The notes beneath the pieces were generated by a model. It saw nothing but the letters and a program-made list of their open reading frames with translations. It had not been told where the DNA came from and searched no databases. A stretch of 64,000 nt of DNA from Exiguobacterium sp. KRL4 (GTDB lineage Bacteria; Bacillota; Bacilli; Exiguobacteriales; Exiguobacteriaceae), in NCBI RefSeq assembly GCF_001870785.1, contig NZ_MOLV01000005.1:62001-126000 (forward strand). Reading direction: 5' to 3'. The position numbers were made by a program, and so were the translations under genes. Each line of letters opens with the position of its first letter. Position 1 is the stretch's first letter. Below, one piece after another: positions 34,900 through 43,572 of this stretch.

Positions 34900-34954
34900 G
34901 CACTTCTTGAACACATCTGATTTGACCGTAACCGAGGTCCAGACAACAAAAAAA

Positions 34955-34993
34955 CCACATGGTTCTTTGCTGATTTAGCAAGAATGCATGTGG
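34955..34993 (-). terminator. Terminator of proC
   Basis: CCACATG (34955-34961) pairs with CATGTGG (34987-34993), with an inner TTGCT/AGCAA stem; a run of T follows on the minus strand. Confidence 0.85.
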
Positions 34994-35012
34994 ACCTTTG
35001 AAATACGTTTGC

Positions 35013-35780
35013 TCAGCTTTCCTCACGCGCACTTTCCATCAATGCCGCATACATCGCTTGCGATAAGTGATGCTCACGTAAAACGTGCACCCCGCGATCG
35101 GTTGGACCTCCCGGAGCCGCTACATCTTCAATTAATGCCGCTGTTGAGCGGTCTTCGTGCAGAAGCAATTCTGCCGATCCTTTCATTGCTTGGGCAATGA
35201 TGCGGCGTGCCGCCTGTTCATCAAAACCGGCTCCTGTCAGGACCGGTGTCATCGCTCCGACGATTTCATAGAAGAACGCCGGACTACATCCTGCTGCTGC
35301 CATCAAATATGGCATGGTGGTGCCGTCGGTTTCGACGGTTTCGCCGACCCGCTCAAACAACTCGATACTCTGTTGTCGGTTGGATTCGGATAACCGTTCA
35401 CCAAACCAGAGTCCAGTCATACCTGTTCGAAACGCAACGGGTGTATTCGGCATGGCAGAAACGGCTCCGCAGTTTGTAGCGATCTCGATTTCTATTGGTG
35501 TAATGTGGGCTGCAACCGATATGACCAATTGATTCGTCCATGTTTGCTGACTGACGTAATCAAGGACTCCCTCTGGTTGCATCGCCAACACGACAACATC
35601 ATACTGTTCAATCTGTTCGTCCGTCGTCGTCTGAACACCATATTGATCAGCTAACGTGACAAGACGCGACCGATCTGCCCGATTGGTCATCGTGATGGAT
35701 TGTGGAGAAATTCCGGAATCAATCCATCCCTTGACTAACGATTCACTCATGGACCCTGCACCGACCATTAAAATTTTCAT
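35013..35780 (-). CDS. proC: Pyrroline-5-carboxylate reductase family protein
   Basis: The 255-residue protein has the dinucleotide-binding start MKILMVGAGSMSESLVKGWI, VVVLAMQPEGVLDYV (about 69-83), AVSAMPNTPVAFRTGMTGL (about 113-131) and the C-terminal VAAPGGPTDRGVHVL motif. The last matches the P5C reductase signature except that the usual A(S)PGGTT reads APGGPTDRG. Some Bacillales encode several paralogues (ProI, ProG, ComER), so specificity is not certain. The ATG at 35780 follows GGGAGGAAG. Confidence 0.82.
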   Translation of the reverse strand: MKILMVGAGSMSESLVKGWIDSGISPQSITMTNRADRSRLVTLADQYGVQTTTDEQIEQYDVVVLAMQPEGVLDYVSQQTWTNQLVISVAAHITPIEIEIATNCGAVSAMPNTPVAFRTGMTGLWFGERLSESNRQQSIELFERVGETVETDGTTMPYLMAAAGCSPAFFYEIVGAMTPVLTGAGFDEQAARRIIAQAMKGSAELLLHEDRSTAALIEDVAAPGGPTDRGVHVLREHHLSQAMYAALMESAREES

Positions 35781-35801
35781 TTTTCTTCCTCCCAACAAAA
35801 A

Positions 35802-35825
35802 AAGGACCAGTCGACACTGGTCCTT
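35802..35825 (-). terminator. Terminator between the CBS protein gene and proC
   Basis: AAGGACCAGT/ACTGGTCCTT perfect 10-bp stem; the minus strand continues TTTTTTTG. Confidence 0.85.
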
Positions 35826-35841
35826 ATGAATGTATTAATGA

Positions 35842-36480
35842 TTATACACGAACTGCCAAGTCTTCAACAGCTACGACACGCAGCCCTTTTTCGTTCAATT
35901 TCTTGACGATTTTCTTTTTTGTTTTTTCATCACAATCTGTCGGTAATGTGATCAAGACACGGCGCATGACACTGCTTTTCGCATCAAGTGTCATGAGACT
36001 CGCAACCGTCGAGTACTTATTGACGATTTTGGCGATTTTTTCAAGCGCTCCTTTTTGTTCACTGAGTGCCACTGTTAAGACATAACTTCCCGAATCACGA
36101 TTCCAGGCCTCTTCGAGCATCCCAAGCATCTTTCCATGTGGTAAGATCCCGAAAAATTGTCCATCATCGTTCAAGACAGCGATGTATGGCAATTCTTTGA
36201 TTGAGAAAAATACTTCAAAGAAGTTACTGCCCGTATAAATGAACTTAGATGTGTTTTTAATTAATGTCATGACATTGTCGTCCAGACTTCCACCGTTCAT
36301 CCCATGACGATAAATGTGCATTTTGTAGATGTTCCCTTTGAACTGTTGACCGGATTGATCCAAAACGGGTACACAGCGATATCCCGTTTCTTCCAACGTC
36401 TGTAACGCTTCACGGAGCGTGGCTGTTTCTGATACTTTGACACATTGGTGTTTCGGAATGCATAAACTTTGAACGAGCAT
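35842..36480 (-). CDS. cbpA: CBS-domain protein with ACT-like C-terminus (CbpA-like, putative c-di-AMP-binding)
   Basis: The 212-residue protein has two CBS motifs (KVSETATLREALQTLEETGY about 15-34, and ELPYIAVLNDDGQFFGIL about 95-112). An ACT-like region follows (SYVLTVALSEQKGALEKIAK about 132-151, RVLITLPTDCDEKTKKKI). Length and order resemble the Listeria CbpA type of cyclic-di-AMP-binding protein rather than AcuB. The ligand is inferred. The gene is divergent from the phosphate transport operon. Confidence 0.6.
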   Translation of the reverse strand: MLVQSLCIPKHQCVKVSETATLREALQTLEETGYRCVPVLDQSGQQFKGNIYKMHIYRHGMNGGSLDDNVMTLIKNTSKFIYTGSNFFEVFFSIKELPYIAVLNDDGQFFGILPHGKMLGMLEEAWNRDSGSYVLTVALSEQKGALEKIAKIVNKYSTVASLMTLDAKSSVMRRVLITLPTDCDEKTKKKIVKKLNEKGLRVVAVEDLAVRV

Positions 36481-36689
36481 ACAAAACGTCCTCCTCTTTC
36501 CTCTTCATGGTTCTGACTGAAATACCTATCGATCTTACCTAGCTTATCATTCGCTTTTGGTCCTCGTTTTCCTGCTTTCCTTCTATTCCCTTCTCAACGA
36601 CAACCGAAAACACAACTTTTCCTCATAACCACAAGGAAACACCTATGATTCAGAAGATTTTCAATTCATTATTAAATCGGCAATCACTT

Positions 36690-36748
36690 TTACATTAAGA
36701 TTTATTAAGATTTCGTAAAGACGAAACATAGTTGTATTTTTTTATAAT
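36690..36748 (+). promoter_or_regulatory. Promoter region of the pit operon with TTAAGATTT direct repeats
   Basis: TATAAT at 36743-36748 has no usable -35. Upstream, TTAAGATTT occurs twice at a 10-bp interval (36695-36703, 36705-36713), and TTACAT, TTTATT and TTCGTA hexamers recur every 11 bp from 36690. This is weakly PhoP-box-like. Confidence 0.4.
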
Positions 36749-36821
36749 AGCGTCTGATACAATCGAACTCGTGAAGTCGCTTCACTATCTTATTCTTGTT
36801 CTTAATATGGAGGCAGAAAAA

Positions 36822-37439
36822 ATGTTCAGTAAAAAACAAGATCCATTCGCAGTAAAATTATCTGAGATTGCAGGACACTTGCAACACACGTCACAATTTT
36901 TCGTCGACTTTAAAATTAATGGAATTGCCGATGTTAAAGAATTCGCCCATAAAGTAAAAGATTTTGAAACAGCTGGTGACGATCTGATGCACCAACTGAT
37001 CATCGATTTGAACAATGCCTTCATCACACCAATCGACCGTGAGGATTTATTAGCGCTCGCTAACTCTCTTGACGATGTTCTTGATGGCTTCGAAGAATGT
37101 TCAGCGATTTTTGAAATCTACAATATCGTTCAAGCAGATGAGCATATGGTTCGGTTTGTTGATGAAATTCATGTCGCGGTCAACGAACTCGCCTTGGCGA
37201 TGAACCTCTTGGTTGCACGTAAACTTCAACCGATGCGTGAGCATGTCATTAAAGTAAAAGAACAAGAAACGATTTGTGATAACTTACGTCGTAAATCAAT
37301 CAAAGCATTATTCGCTACTGAAACTGATCCAATTAAAATCATCCAATACAAAGAAATTTATGAGTCGCTCGAGTCAATCGCCGATTACTGCCAAGATGCA
37401 GCAAACGTCATTGAAACGATCATCATGAAAAACGCATAA
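36822..37439 (+). CDS. DUF47 (PhoU-like) Pit accessory protein
   Basis: The 205-residue all-helical protein has the DUF47/YkaA pattern: KDFETAGDDLMHQLIIDLNN (about 47-66), AFITPIDREDLLALANSLDD (about 67-86) and the C-terminal IIQYKEIYESLESIADYCQD with ExxxE/D metal-binding spacing. It is a PhoU relative that is nearly always encoded before a Pit transporter, as here (16-base gap). It is thought to modulate phosphate transport. The ATG at 36822 is preferred since ATGGAGGC upstream is its ribosome site. Confidence 0.9.
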   Translation: MFSKKQDPFAVKLSEIAGHLQHTSQFFVDFKINGIADVKEFAHKVKDFETAGDDLMHQLIIDLNNAFITPIDREDLLALANSLDDVLDGFEECSAIFEIYNIVQADEHMVRFVDEIHVAVNELALAMNLLVARKLQPMREHVIKVKEQETICDNLRRKSIKALFATETDPIKIIQYKEIYESLESIADYCQDAANVIETIIMKNA

Positions 37440-37455
37440 GTGAGGAGCTAACGAG

Positions 37456-38460
37456 ATGGATAGTCTTTTTATCATCACCGCCATAATCGTGATTCTCGCA
37501 CTTAGCTTCGATTTCATTAATGGTTTCCACGATACAGCGAACTCGATTGCGACTTCGGTGTCAACTCGTGCTTTGAAACCGCGTCACGCCATCATTCTTG
37601 CGGCGACGATGAATTTTTTAGGTGCAATTACGTTTACTGGTGTCGCTAAAACAATTTCCGGCGATATCGTCGATCCTTCGACGCTTGAGCACGGAAGTTA
37701 TGTCGTCATCGCTGCTTTACTTTCAGCTATTGCCTGGAACCTTTTGACGTGGTACTTCGGTATTCCGTCCAGTTCTTCACATACGCTAATCGGTTCAATC
37801 GCTGGTGCTGCGATTGCTTCTGTTGGATTTGGTGGCATTGAAGCTAAAGGAATGCTAAAAATCGTTCAGGCATTATTGATTTCACCAATCCTTGCGTTCA
37901 CGCTTGGTTTCATTGTCTATGCCATTTTTAAAGTGGTCTTCAAGAAGGGTAATCTGGCGAAGACGAATCGTCGTTTCCGTCACATGCAGATTGCGACAGC
38001 TGCCCTTCAATCGTATACACACGGAACAAACGATGCTCAAAAAGCAATGGGGATCATCACGCTTGCTCTGATTTCTTCTGGTTACCAAACCGATCATGAA
38101 GTCGCGACATGGGTTAAGTTATCGTGTGCGATCGCCATGGGTCTCGGTACATCAGTCGGTGGATGGCGTATCATTAAGACTGTCGGTGGACAGATCATGA
38201 AAATCCGTCCTGTCAACGGGGTTGCGGCTGACTTAACGTCTGCTGCCATCATCTTTGGTGCAACAGCGATTCACTTGCCGGTCTCGACGACACACGTCAT
38301 TTCTTCTGCGATTCTTGGTGTCGGTACATCACACCGGAAAAAAGGCGTCAAATGGGGTACGGCACAACGGATGCTGATTACATGGGTCATCACACTCCCG
38401 ATTTCAATGGCAGTGGCTGCTCTCATCTACTACATCCTCGATTTCCTTTTCATTAAATAA
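37456..38460 (+). CDS. pit: Low-affinity inorganic phosphate transporter
   Basis: The 334-residue membrane protein contains the duplicated Pit signature: DFINGFHDTANSIATSVSTRALKPRHAI start near residue 16 (FHDTANS) and the second copy ALQSYTHGTNDAQKAMGI near 183 (HGTNDAQK). About ten membrane segments are seen. It moves metal-phosphate complexes with protons. It forms an operon with the DUF47 gene. TGAGGAGCTAACG before the ATG is a good ribosome site. Confidence 0.95.
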   Translation: MDSLFIITAIIVILALSFDFINGFHDTANSIATSVSTRALKPRHAIILAATMNFLGAITFTGVAKTISGDIVDPSTLEHGSYVVIAALLSAIAWNLLTWYFGIPSSSSHTLIGSIAGAAIASVGFGGIEAKGMLKIVQALLISPILAFTLGFIVYAIFKVVFKKGNLAKTNRRFRHMQIATAALQSYTHGTNDAQKAMGIITLALISSGYQTDHEVATWVKLSCAIAMGLGTSVGGWRIIKTVGGQIMKIRPVNGVAADLTSAAIIFGATAIHLPVSTTHVISSAILGVGTSHRKKGVKWGTAQRMLITWVITLPISMAVAALIYYILDFLFIK

Positions 38461-38468
38461 CACCCACT

Positions 38469-38493
38469 CCCCATCTAGCACGACTAGGTGGGG
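38469..38493 (+). terminator. Terminator after pit
   Basis: CCCCATCTAG / CTAGGTGGGG stem (with a G-T pair) is followed by ATTTTCC. Confidence 0.7.
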
Positions 38494-38594
38494 ATTTTCC
38501 ATAGCGATTAAGCTCCTGGAGTTGTCGCTTTGGCTAGAATTCGCTATGATTGATGGCAAGAAGACATGCTGATTTTATTTAGGAGGAATTCCAC

Positions 38595-39410
38595 ATGACA
38601 AAACGTAAAGCCTTAACGATTGCCGGCTCTGACACGAGTGGCGGCGCTGGTATTCAAGCTGATTTGAAGACGTTCCAGGAACTTGAAGTCTACGGAATGA
38701 ATGCATTGACTGTCATCGTTGCTCAAGATCCTGACAACGCTTGGCACCATGCGGTTTACCCAATCGATGCCGAACTCGTCCGGACACAAATCCATACGGT
38801 CCTTGGAGGAATTGGTGTAGATGCGATGAAGACGGGTATGCTCCCGACTGTCGAAATCATTGAAGTCGTTGCCGAAAAAATCAAATCGTCTGGCGTTCAA
38901 AACATCGTCATCGATCCGGTCATGGTTTGCAAAGGGGAAGATGAAGTCTTGAACCCGGATACGGCTAACGCGCTACGCGACATCCTGACACCACTCGCAA
39001 CAGTCGTGACACCGAATGTCTTCGAAGCGGGTCAATTATCCGGCCTCGGAAAAACCCCTTCGACGATTGATGAGATGAAACTAGCTGCTGCTCGGATTCA
39101 TGAAAAAGGCGCACAATACGTACTTGTCAAAGGCGGTAGCAAGATTGATCATCCGCGAGCAGTTGACGTGCTTTATGACGGAAAAGAGTTTATCCTGATT
39201 GAGGACGAGCGCATTGAGACACCGTACACGCACGGAGCAGGATGCACCTACTCTGCTGCCATCACGGCTGAACTCGCAAAAGGAGCTTCTGTGGAACAAG
39301 CGGTCCGTACTGCGAAATCGTTTATCACTTCTGCGATTCGTCATTCATTCCGTTTGAATGAATATGTCGGTCCGACTGACCACGCTGCTCACCGAACAGT
39401 AACGTCTTAA
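38595..39410 (+). CDS. pdxK: Pyridoxal/pyridoxine/HMP kinase (PdxK of the ThiD-like type)
   Basis: The 271-residue ribokinase-fold protein has TIAGSDTSGGAGIQADLKTF (about 8-27), DAMKTGMLPTVEII (about 76-89), VIDPVMVCKG (about 103-112) and the catalytic TPYTHGAGCTYSAAITAELA (about 213-232). Close resemblance by eye to the B. subtilis PdxK, which phosphorylates pyridoxal, supports this call over ThiD. The Cys in GAGC is the lid-interacting residue of PdxK-like kinases. It is a single gene with AGGAGGAATTCCAC before its start. Confidence 0.9.
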   Translation: MTKRKALTIAGSDTSGGAGIQADLKTFQELEVYGMNALTVIVAQDPDNAWHHAVYPIDAELVRTQIHTVLGGIGVDAMKTGMLPTVEIIEVVAEKIKSSGVQNIVIDPVMVCKGEDEVLNPDTANALRDILTPLATVVTPNVFEAGQLSGLGKTPSTIDEMKLAAARIHEKGAQYVLVKGGSKIDHPRAVDVLYDGKEFILIEDERIETPYTHGAGCTYSAAITAELAKGASVEQAVRTAKSFITSAIRHSFRLNEYVGPTDHAAHRTVTS

Positions 39411-39416
39411 TCGCTC

Positions 39417-39448
39417 AAGAAGTCCGCGCAACTATTCGCGGACTTCTT
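39417..39448 (+). terminator. Terminator after pdxK
   Basis: AAGAAGTCCGCG/CGCGGACTTCTT perfect 12-bp stem, then TCTGT. Confidence 0.8.
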
Positions 39449-39472
39449 TCTGTATACGAAAGGGGATACACT

Positions 39473-39838
39473 ATGCAAGCACTTGATTTAACAGCTGTTC
39501 AAGACTACATCGACAAGCACGCTAACACTCCGCTTTACGTACACGTCGAAACGACGAACGGGGCTTACGCGACGCACCAAGATCCGACGTTCCACAGCGC
39601 CGGCATGTTTTTCCGTAATGCTGAGATCATCTATGAACGTGGATTGATCACAGGAAACGGTCCGTACCGAATCGGCTTGAAACTCGCACACGGTTGGCTG
39701 TACGGAGAGGGATTGACCGATTATGAGTTTGCAGGTGATCAGCTCTTGATCGCGGGACATGATATCGAAGGACGTCTCGCAATCGCCTTTGAACTCAGCC
39801 CGACACCATTCGCGCAAGGCGCAGAGGAGGTAGAATGA
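39473..39838 (+). CDS. yojF: YojF family protein (DUF1806), bacillithiol operon partner
   Basis: The 121-residue protein starts MQALDLTAVQDYIDKHANTP and contains YVHVETTNGAYATH, RNAEIIYERGLITGNGPYRI, WLYGEGLTDYEF and a final acidic AQGAEEVE: the YojF/DUF1806 pattern. The role is unknown, but the gene is always adjacent to bshB2, here with a four-base overlap. AAGGGGATACACT is the ribosome site. Confidence 0.88.
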   Translation: MQALDLTAVQDYIDKHANTPLYVHVETTNGAYATHQDPTFHSAGMFFRNAEIIYERGLITGNGPYRIGLKLAHGWLYGEGLTDYEFAGDQLLIAGHDIEGRLAIAFELSPTPFAQGAEEVE

Positions 39839-40494
39839 TGGCTTACAATGAACAGGATCATCTCCTCGTCATCTTCCCTCACCCGGATGATGAAGCGTTC
39901 AGCTCGGCTGGAACGATTATCGAACATGCAGAAAACCGCGGTCCGGTCACATATGCCTGTTTAACACTTGGTGAAATGGGACGCAACATGGGGCGACCCG
40001 TCTTTACGAACCGCGAACAACTGGCGACGATCCGAAAACGTGAATTGATTGCTGCATCCGAAAAGATGAAAATTTCTGATCTGCAGATGTGGGGATTACG
40101 CGACAAGACGGTCGAATTCGAAGATGAAGCGATGCTCGCGGAACGCATCGGTCGTTTGATTGAGCAAACTCGCCCCACTCGCTTGATTTCCTTTTATCCG
40201 GGATATGCCGTCCATCCGGATCACGAAGCAACAGCACGTGCTGTTGTTCGGGCACTCCGGGCAATCGACGAGGCAGAGCGTCCGGAATTTTTAGCGGTTG
40301 CGTTCGCCAACAATACAAAAGATGAGCTCGGTGAAGGCTCTTTCATCCATGATGTCAGTGCTTACACCGATCAAAAAGTCGAAGCTCTTCACGCGCATGC
40401 TTCGCAAACAGGTGGTTTGATGAAAGTCATCTCGGAAGACTCCAACATCCGGGACTTGCTTGTCAAAGAACGGTATTACCATTATCCTTTATGA
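39835..40494 (+). CDS. bshB2: Bacillithiol biosynthesis deacetylase BshB2
   Basis: The 219-residue LmbE-family protein has the zinc motif FPHPDDEAFSSAGTI (about 15-29), ACLTLGEMGRNMG and GYAVHPDHEATARAVV (about 121-136). It removes the acetyl group of GlcNAc-malate, the second step of bacillithiol synthesis. It is coupled to yojF through ATGATG; either ATG could serve, with the second (39838) better spaced from GGAGG. Bacillithiol supports a Bacillales origin. Confidence 0.93.
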   Translation: MMAYNEQDHLLVIFPHPDDEAFSSAGTIIEHAENRGPVTYACLTLGEMGRNMGRPVFTNREQLATIRKRELIAASEKMKISDLQMWGLRDKTVEFEDEAMLAERIGRLIEQTRPTRLISFYPGYAVHPDHEATARAVVRALRAIDEAERPEFLAVAFANNTKDELGEGSFIHDVSAYTDQKVEALHAHASQTGGLMKVISEDSNIRDLLVKERYYHYPL

Positions 40495-40500
40495 TTTTTC

Positions 40501-40535
40501 CACCCTTGAACGTTTTTCGTTCAAGGGTGTTTTTT
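40501..40535 (+). terminator. Terminator after bshB2
   Basis: CACCCTTGAACG-TTTTT-CGTTCAAGGGTG followed by six T. Confidence 0.92.
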
Positions 40536-40607
40536 GTCTTAGAAAACACTTGATTGTCAGTCGACTTTTGTGTCGCCTTCTGCTAGTGTGAATAGTTGAG
40601 ACTATGT

Positions 40608-40650
40608 CTCCGGAGTTCGTAACCTCCTCCGTCACAAAAACTAGGAATGG
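40608..40650 (+). ncRNA. preQ1-I riboswitch upstream of queC
   Basis: P1 stem CGGAG (40611-40615) pairs with CTCCG (40627-40631), the loop reads TTCGTAACCTC, and the A-rich pseudoknot tail is CACAAAAACTAGGA. This matches the class I preQ1 aptamer consensus (GGTTCxxAxC...CCTCC...AAAACTA). The AGGA of the tail is close to the ribosome site of queC, suggesting translational control. Confidence 0.88.
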
Positions 40651-40661
40651 AAGTGTACACT

Positions 40662-41318
40662 ATGAAAAATGAACGTGCTCTTGTCGTCTTCAGTGGCGGT
40701 CAAGATTCGACGACCTGCCTGTTTCAGGCACTCGCCGATTATTCAGAAGTTGAAGTCGTTACCTTCAACTATGGGCAACGTCATGCCGCAGAACTCGATG
40801 TCGCCCGCGAAATCGCATCCGAACTCGGTGTGAAACATCACGAGCTCGATCTCTCACTCCTCAGTCAATTGACGAGCAATTCCTTGACTGACCACTCACA
40901 ATCAATCACGACGAATGAAGATGGGCTTCCTTCTACCTTTGTAGATGGTCGAAACCACCTGTTCCTGTCTTTCGCAGCCGTCCTCGCTAAAGGACGTGGC
41001 ATCCGCCATATCATTACCGGTGTATGCGAAACAGACTTTTCCGGTTATCCCGATTGCCGTGATTCCTTCATCAAGTCACTGAACGTGACGCTTAACCTCG
41101 CGATGGACTATCCATTCGTGATTCATACTCCGCTGATGTGGCTCGACAAAAAAGAGACATGGGCATTAGCTGATTCACTCGGCGCGTTTGAGTTTGTCCG
41201 CGAACGGACATTGACGTGTTACAACGGAATCATTGGAGACGGTTGCGGCGATTGCCCGGCATGTGAATTACGGAAAAAAGGCTTAGATGCCTACATCGAG
41301 GAGGTCCAACATACATGA
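40662..41318 (+). CDS. queC: 7-cyano-7-deazaguanine (preQ0) synthase QueC
   Basis: The 218-residue PP-loop ATPase has [17 protein letters not shown] (about 8-24) and the C-terminal zinc site [19 protein letters not shown] (about 188-206, four Cys). It makes preQ0 from CDG. The ATG at 40662 is chosen since the upstream frame runs into the riboswitch. It is the first of four overlapping or adjacent genes of the queuosine pathway. Confidence 0.97.
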   Translation: MKNERALVVFSGGQDSTTCLFQALADYSEVEVVTFNYGQRHAAELDVAREIASELGVKHHELDLSLLSQLTSNSLTDHSQSITTNEDGLPSTFVDGRNHLFLSFAAVLAKGRGIRHIITGVCETDFSGYPDCRDSFIKSLNVTLNLAMDYPFVIHTPLMWLDKKETWALADSLGAFEFVRERTLTCYNGIIGDGCGDCPACELRKKGLDAYIEEVQHT

Positions 41319-41770
41319 AATTCAATTATGAAGCACCCGAAACAGTCGAGCGTCCGACGGGCGACTCGCTTATTTATACAAAATCACGTGTCATGATCGT
41401 CAAAAAATTGACGTTTGACGCGGCCCATCATCTGTATGACTATGACGGCAAGTGTCGTGCCCTCCACGGTCATACGTATCACGTTGATCTCGGCATCAGC
41501 GGATTCCTTGATCACCGCGGGATGACACTCGACTTTGGTGATTTGAAAAAGATTTTTAAAGAACACCTTGAACCGTTGCTCGATCACCGGTACTTGAACG
41601 AGTCTCTCCCCTACATGAATACGACGGCTGAAAATATGTCGGCTTGGATTTTTGAGACACTCAGCAAACACCTGCCGGATGAACGCGGTCTCCGTGTCGA
41701 GTTCGTCAAACTGTATGAAACTCCGACTGCTTTTGCAGAAGTCCGCCGGGAATGGATGCTTGAGTCATGA
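41315..41770 (+). CDS. queD: 6-carboxy-5,6,7,8-tetrahydropterin synthase QueD
   Basis: The 151-residue protein has the catalytic [20 protein letters not shown] segment (about 32-51) with zinc-ligand His residues and Cys, DFGDLKKIF and LDHRYLNE. It converts dihydroneopterin triphosphate to 6-CPH4, the first committed step of preQ1 formation. Its start overlaps queC by four bases and its stop overlaps queE. Confidence 0.95.
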   Translation: MKFNYEAPETVERPTGDSLIYTKSRVMIVKKLTFDAAHHLYDYDGKCRALHGHTYHVDLGISGFLDHRGMTLDFGDLKKIFKEHLEPLLDHRYLNESLPYMNTTAENMSAWIFETLSKHLPDERGLRVEFVKLYETPTAFAEVRREWMLES

Positions 41771-42483
41771 ATCAATTGAAGAAAACACCGAAGATTCCTG
41801 TTCTTGAAATCTTTGGTCCGACCTTTCAAGGCGAAGGACGTTCGATCGGTCAAAAAACGATGTTCGTCCGGACTGGTGGTTGCGACTACTCCTGTGCCTG
41901 GTGTGACTCAGCCTTTACATGGGATGGATCAGAGAAACCGGATTTACTGACAGCAGAGGAAATCCTGACTCAACTCGATGCCCTCGGTTCGTATGGTCAT
42001 GTCACGATTTCCGGCGGTAACCCGTTGTTACATGCGTCGATTGGAACGCTCGTCGACGCCTTGAAGAGCCGTGGCATCACGATGTCGGTCGAAACACAAG
42101 GTTCATACTGGCAAAACTGGATCCTCGATATCGAAGACGTCACGATCAGTCCCAAACCCCCTTCGAGTGGGATGACGGTTGATTATGATCGGCTTGATGT
42201 CTTTTTTAAACGGTTACCTGAACAGCAACGGGCCGTCAAAATCGTTATTTTTGATGAAGTGGATCTTGATTTTGCCGCTGCCGTTTCCGATCGCTATGCC
42301 TTGAAGACCCTTTATTTATCACTCGGTAATCCTGATCCCGCAGAAGAAGGTACGATTGCTCCGCGGATGTTATCTGATTTAAAAACTTTATGGGAACGCG
42401 TTGCAGGTGATGCACGATTTAATCACGCACGGGTTCTCCCACAACTACATGCCCTCGTTTTTGCGAACGATCGCGGCGTCTAA
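41767..42483 (+). CDS. queE: 7-carboxy-7-deazaguanine synthase QueE (radical SAM)
   Basis: The 238-residue protein shows [15 protein letters not shown] (about 14-28) and the radical SAM cysteines in [14 protein letters not shown] (C-x3-C-x2-C, about 35-48). [10 protein letters not shown] (about 79-88) is the SAM-binding GGE-like region. It converts 6-CPH4 to 7-carboxy-7-deazaguanine. Coupled to queD by an ATGA overlap. Confidence 0.95.
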   Translation: MNQLKKTPKIPVLEIFGPTFQGEGRSIGQKTMFVRTGGCDYSCAWCDSAFTWDGSEKPDLLTAEEILTQLDALGSYGHVTISGGNPLLHASIGTLVDALKSRGITMSVETQGSYWQNWILDIEDVTISPKPPSSGMTVDYDRLDVFFKRLPEQQRAVKIVIFDEVDLDFAAAVSDRYALKTLYLSLGNPDPAEEGTIAPRMLSDLKTLWERVAGDARFNHARVLPQLHALVFANDRGV

Positions 42484-42494
42484 GGAGATTAATT

Positions 42495-42983
42495 ATGCGT
42501 CCAGAAGATTTAAACGATTTGTCTTTACTTGGTCAAAAGTCCGTCCCGTATATTTTTGAATACCAACCGGAAGTGCTAGAAGCCTTCCCGAACCGTCATC
42601 CGGAAAATGATTACTTCGTAAAATTCAATGCACCTGAATTCACAAGCCTTTGCCCGATTACGAATCAACCCGATTTCGCGACGATCTACATCTCGTATAT
42701 CCCGGACGAAAAACTGGTTGAATCCAAATCACTGAAACTTTATCTATTTAGCTTCCGTAATCATGGTGACTTCCATGAGAACTGTATCAATGTCATCGGA
42801 AAAGATCTCGTCAAACTGATGGAACCCCGTTATCTTGAAGTATGGGGTAAGTTCACACCACGGGGCGGCATCTCGATTGATCCGTACTACAACTACGGTA
42901 AACCGGGAACAAAGTATGAACAGATGGCAGAACATCGTCTCTTCAATCACGACTTATATCCAGAAACGATCGACAACCGTTAA
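42495..42983 (+). CDS. queF: preQ0 reductase QueF
   Basis: The 162-residue (unimodular) QueF has catalytic Cys53 in [16 protein letters not shown] and the family signature [20 protein letters not shown] (about 77-96). It reduces the nitrile preQ0 to preQ1 with NADPH. This is the last gene of the riboswitch-controlled operon. TAAGGAGATTAATT precedes the ATG. Confidence 0.96.
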   Translation: MRPEDLNDLSLLGQKSVPYIFEYQPEVLEAFPNRHPENDYFVKFNAPEFTSLCPITNQPDFATIYISYIPDEKLVESKSLKLYLFSFRNHGDFHENCINVIGKDLVKLMEPRYLEVWGKFTPRGGISIDPYYNYGKPGTKYEQMAEHRLFNHDLYPETIDNR

Positions 42984-42989
42984 GTCCTC

Positions 42990-43029
42990 AAAAATCCTCC
43001 TTTGCCATACCGGCAGAGGAGGATTTTTT
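42990..43029. terminator. Terminator after queF
   Basis: AAAAATCCTCCT...AGGAGGATTTTTT, with an inner GCC/GGC stem; serves both strands. Confidence 0.85.
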
Positions 43030-43035
43030 GATTCG

Positions 43036-43320
43036 TTAACTAGACGGTAAATCAATGATTTTTGTCCGTTCTTCGTGCTGACGGATCATCTTTGCAGGCC
43101 AGATATGTCGCAGTAAATGATCGTAAGGGACATTGAGTGTTTTTGCTAACCGTTCGATCATCGCGAATGAAGGATGGGCGATGCTCCGCTCAATCCGTTC
43201 CATCATTTCCGGTGTCGTCTCTGTCAATTCAGCCAACTGTTCGAGATTGATGTCCTGTCGCTCACGTAATGTGCGAATCCGTTCTCCATAATTCGCAAGC
43301 GGACTTATCGTTTCACTCAT
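43036..43320 (-). CDS. Small XRE-family helix-turn-helix protein
   Basis: The 94-residue protein has an XRE helix-turn-helix (YGERIRTLRERQDINLEQLA, about 11-30, then ELTETTPEMMERIERSIAHP and ERLAKTLNVPYDHLL). It ends in a basic/acidic tail. The ATG at 43320 follows AAAAGGAGACGGAATC. The target is unknown. It is divergent from the first PTS gene, so it could regulate it; that is only positional inference. Confidence 0.85.
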   Translation of the reverse strand: MSETISPLANYGERIRTLRERQDINLEQLAELTETTPEMMERIERSIAHPSFAMIERLAKTLNVPYDHLLRHIWPAKMIRQHEERTKIIDLPSS

Positions 43321-43495
43321 GATTCCGTCTCCTTTTCTAAGCACACCCTTCGCCGCTTTTGTTCCTGTTAACTTATTCCCGATTTTTATTTTTCAACACC
43401 CCTCTCTTTCATAATATTCATGATATGAAATATTATTTCAGATAAATCATAAAAAAGGACTAGCTTTTTAAAAAGTTATCGCTTACAATTCTAAG

Positions 43496-43509
43496 TGCAA
43501 GCGGTTGCA
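43496..43509. promoter_or_regulatory. cre site upstream of the first PTS gene
   Basis: TGCAAGCGGTTGCA fits the CcpA consensus. It lies upstream of a TTACAT-17-TAAATA promoter candidate (43518-43523, 43541-43546). Confidence 0.7.
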
Positions 43510-43572
43510 TTAATCGCTTACATTGTTTGCACTAATTAGATAAATAAAAGCTACATAGAGGAGTGAGACCAC

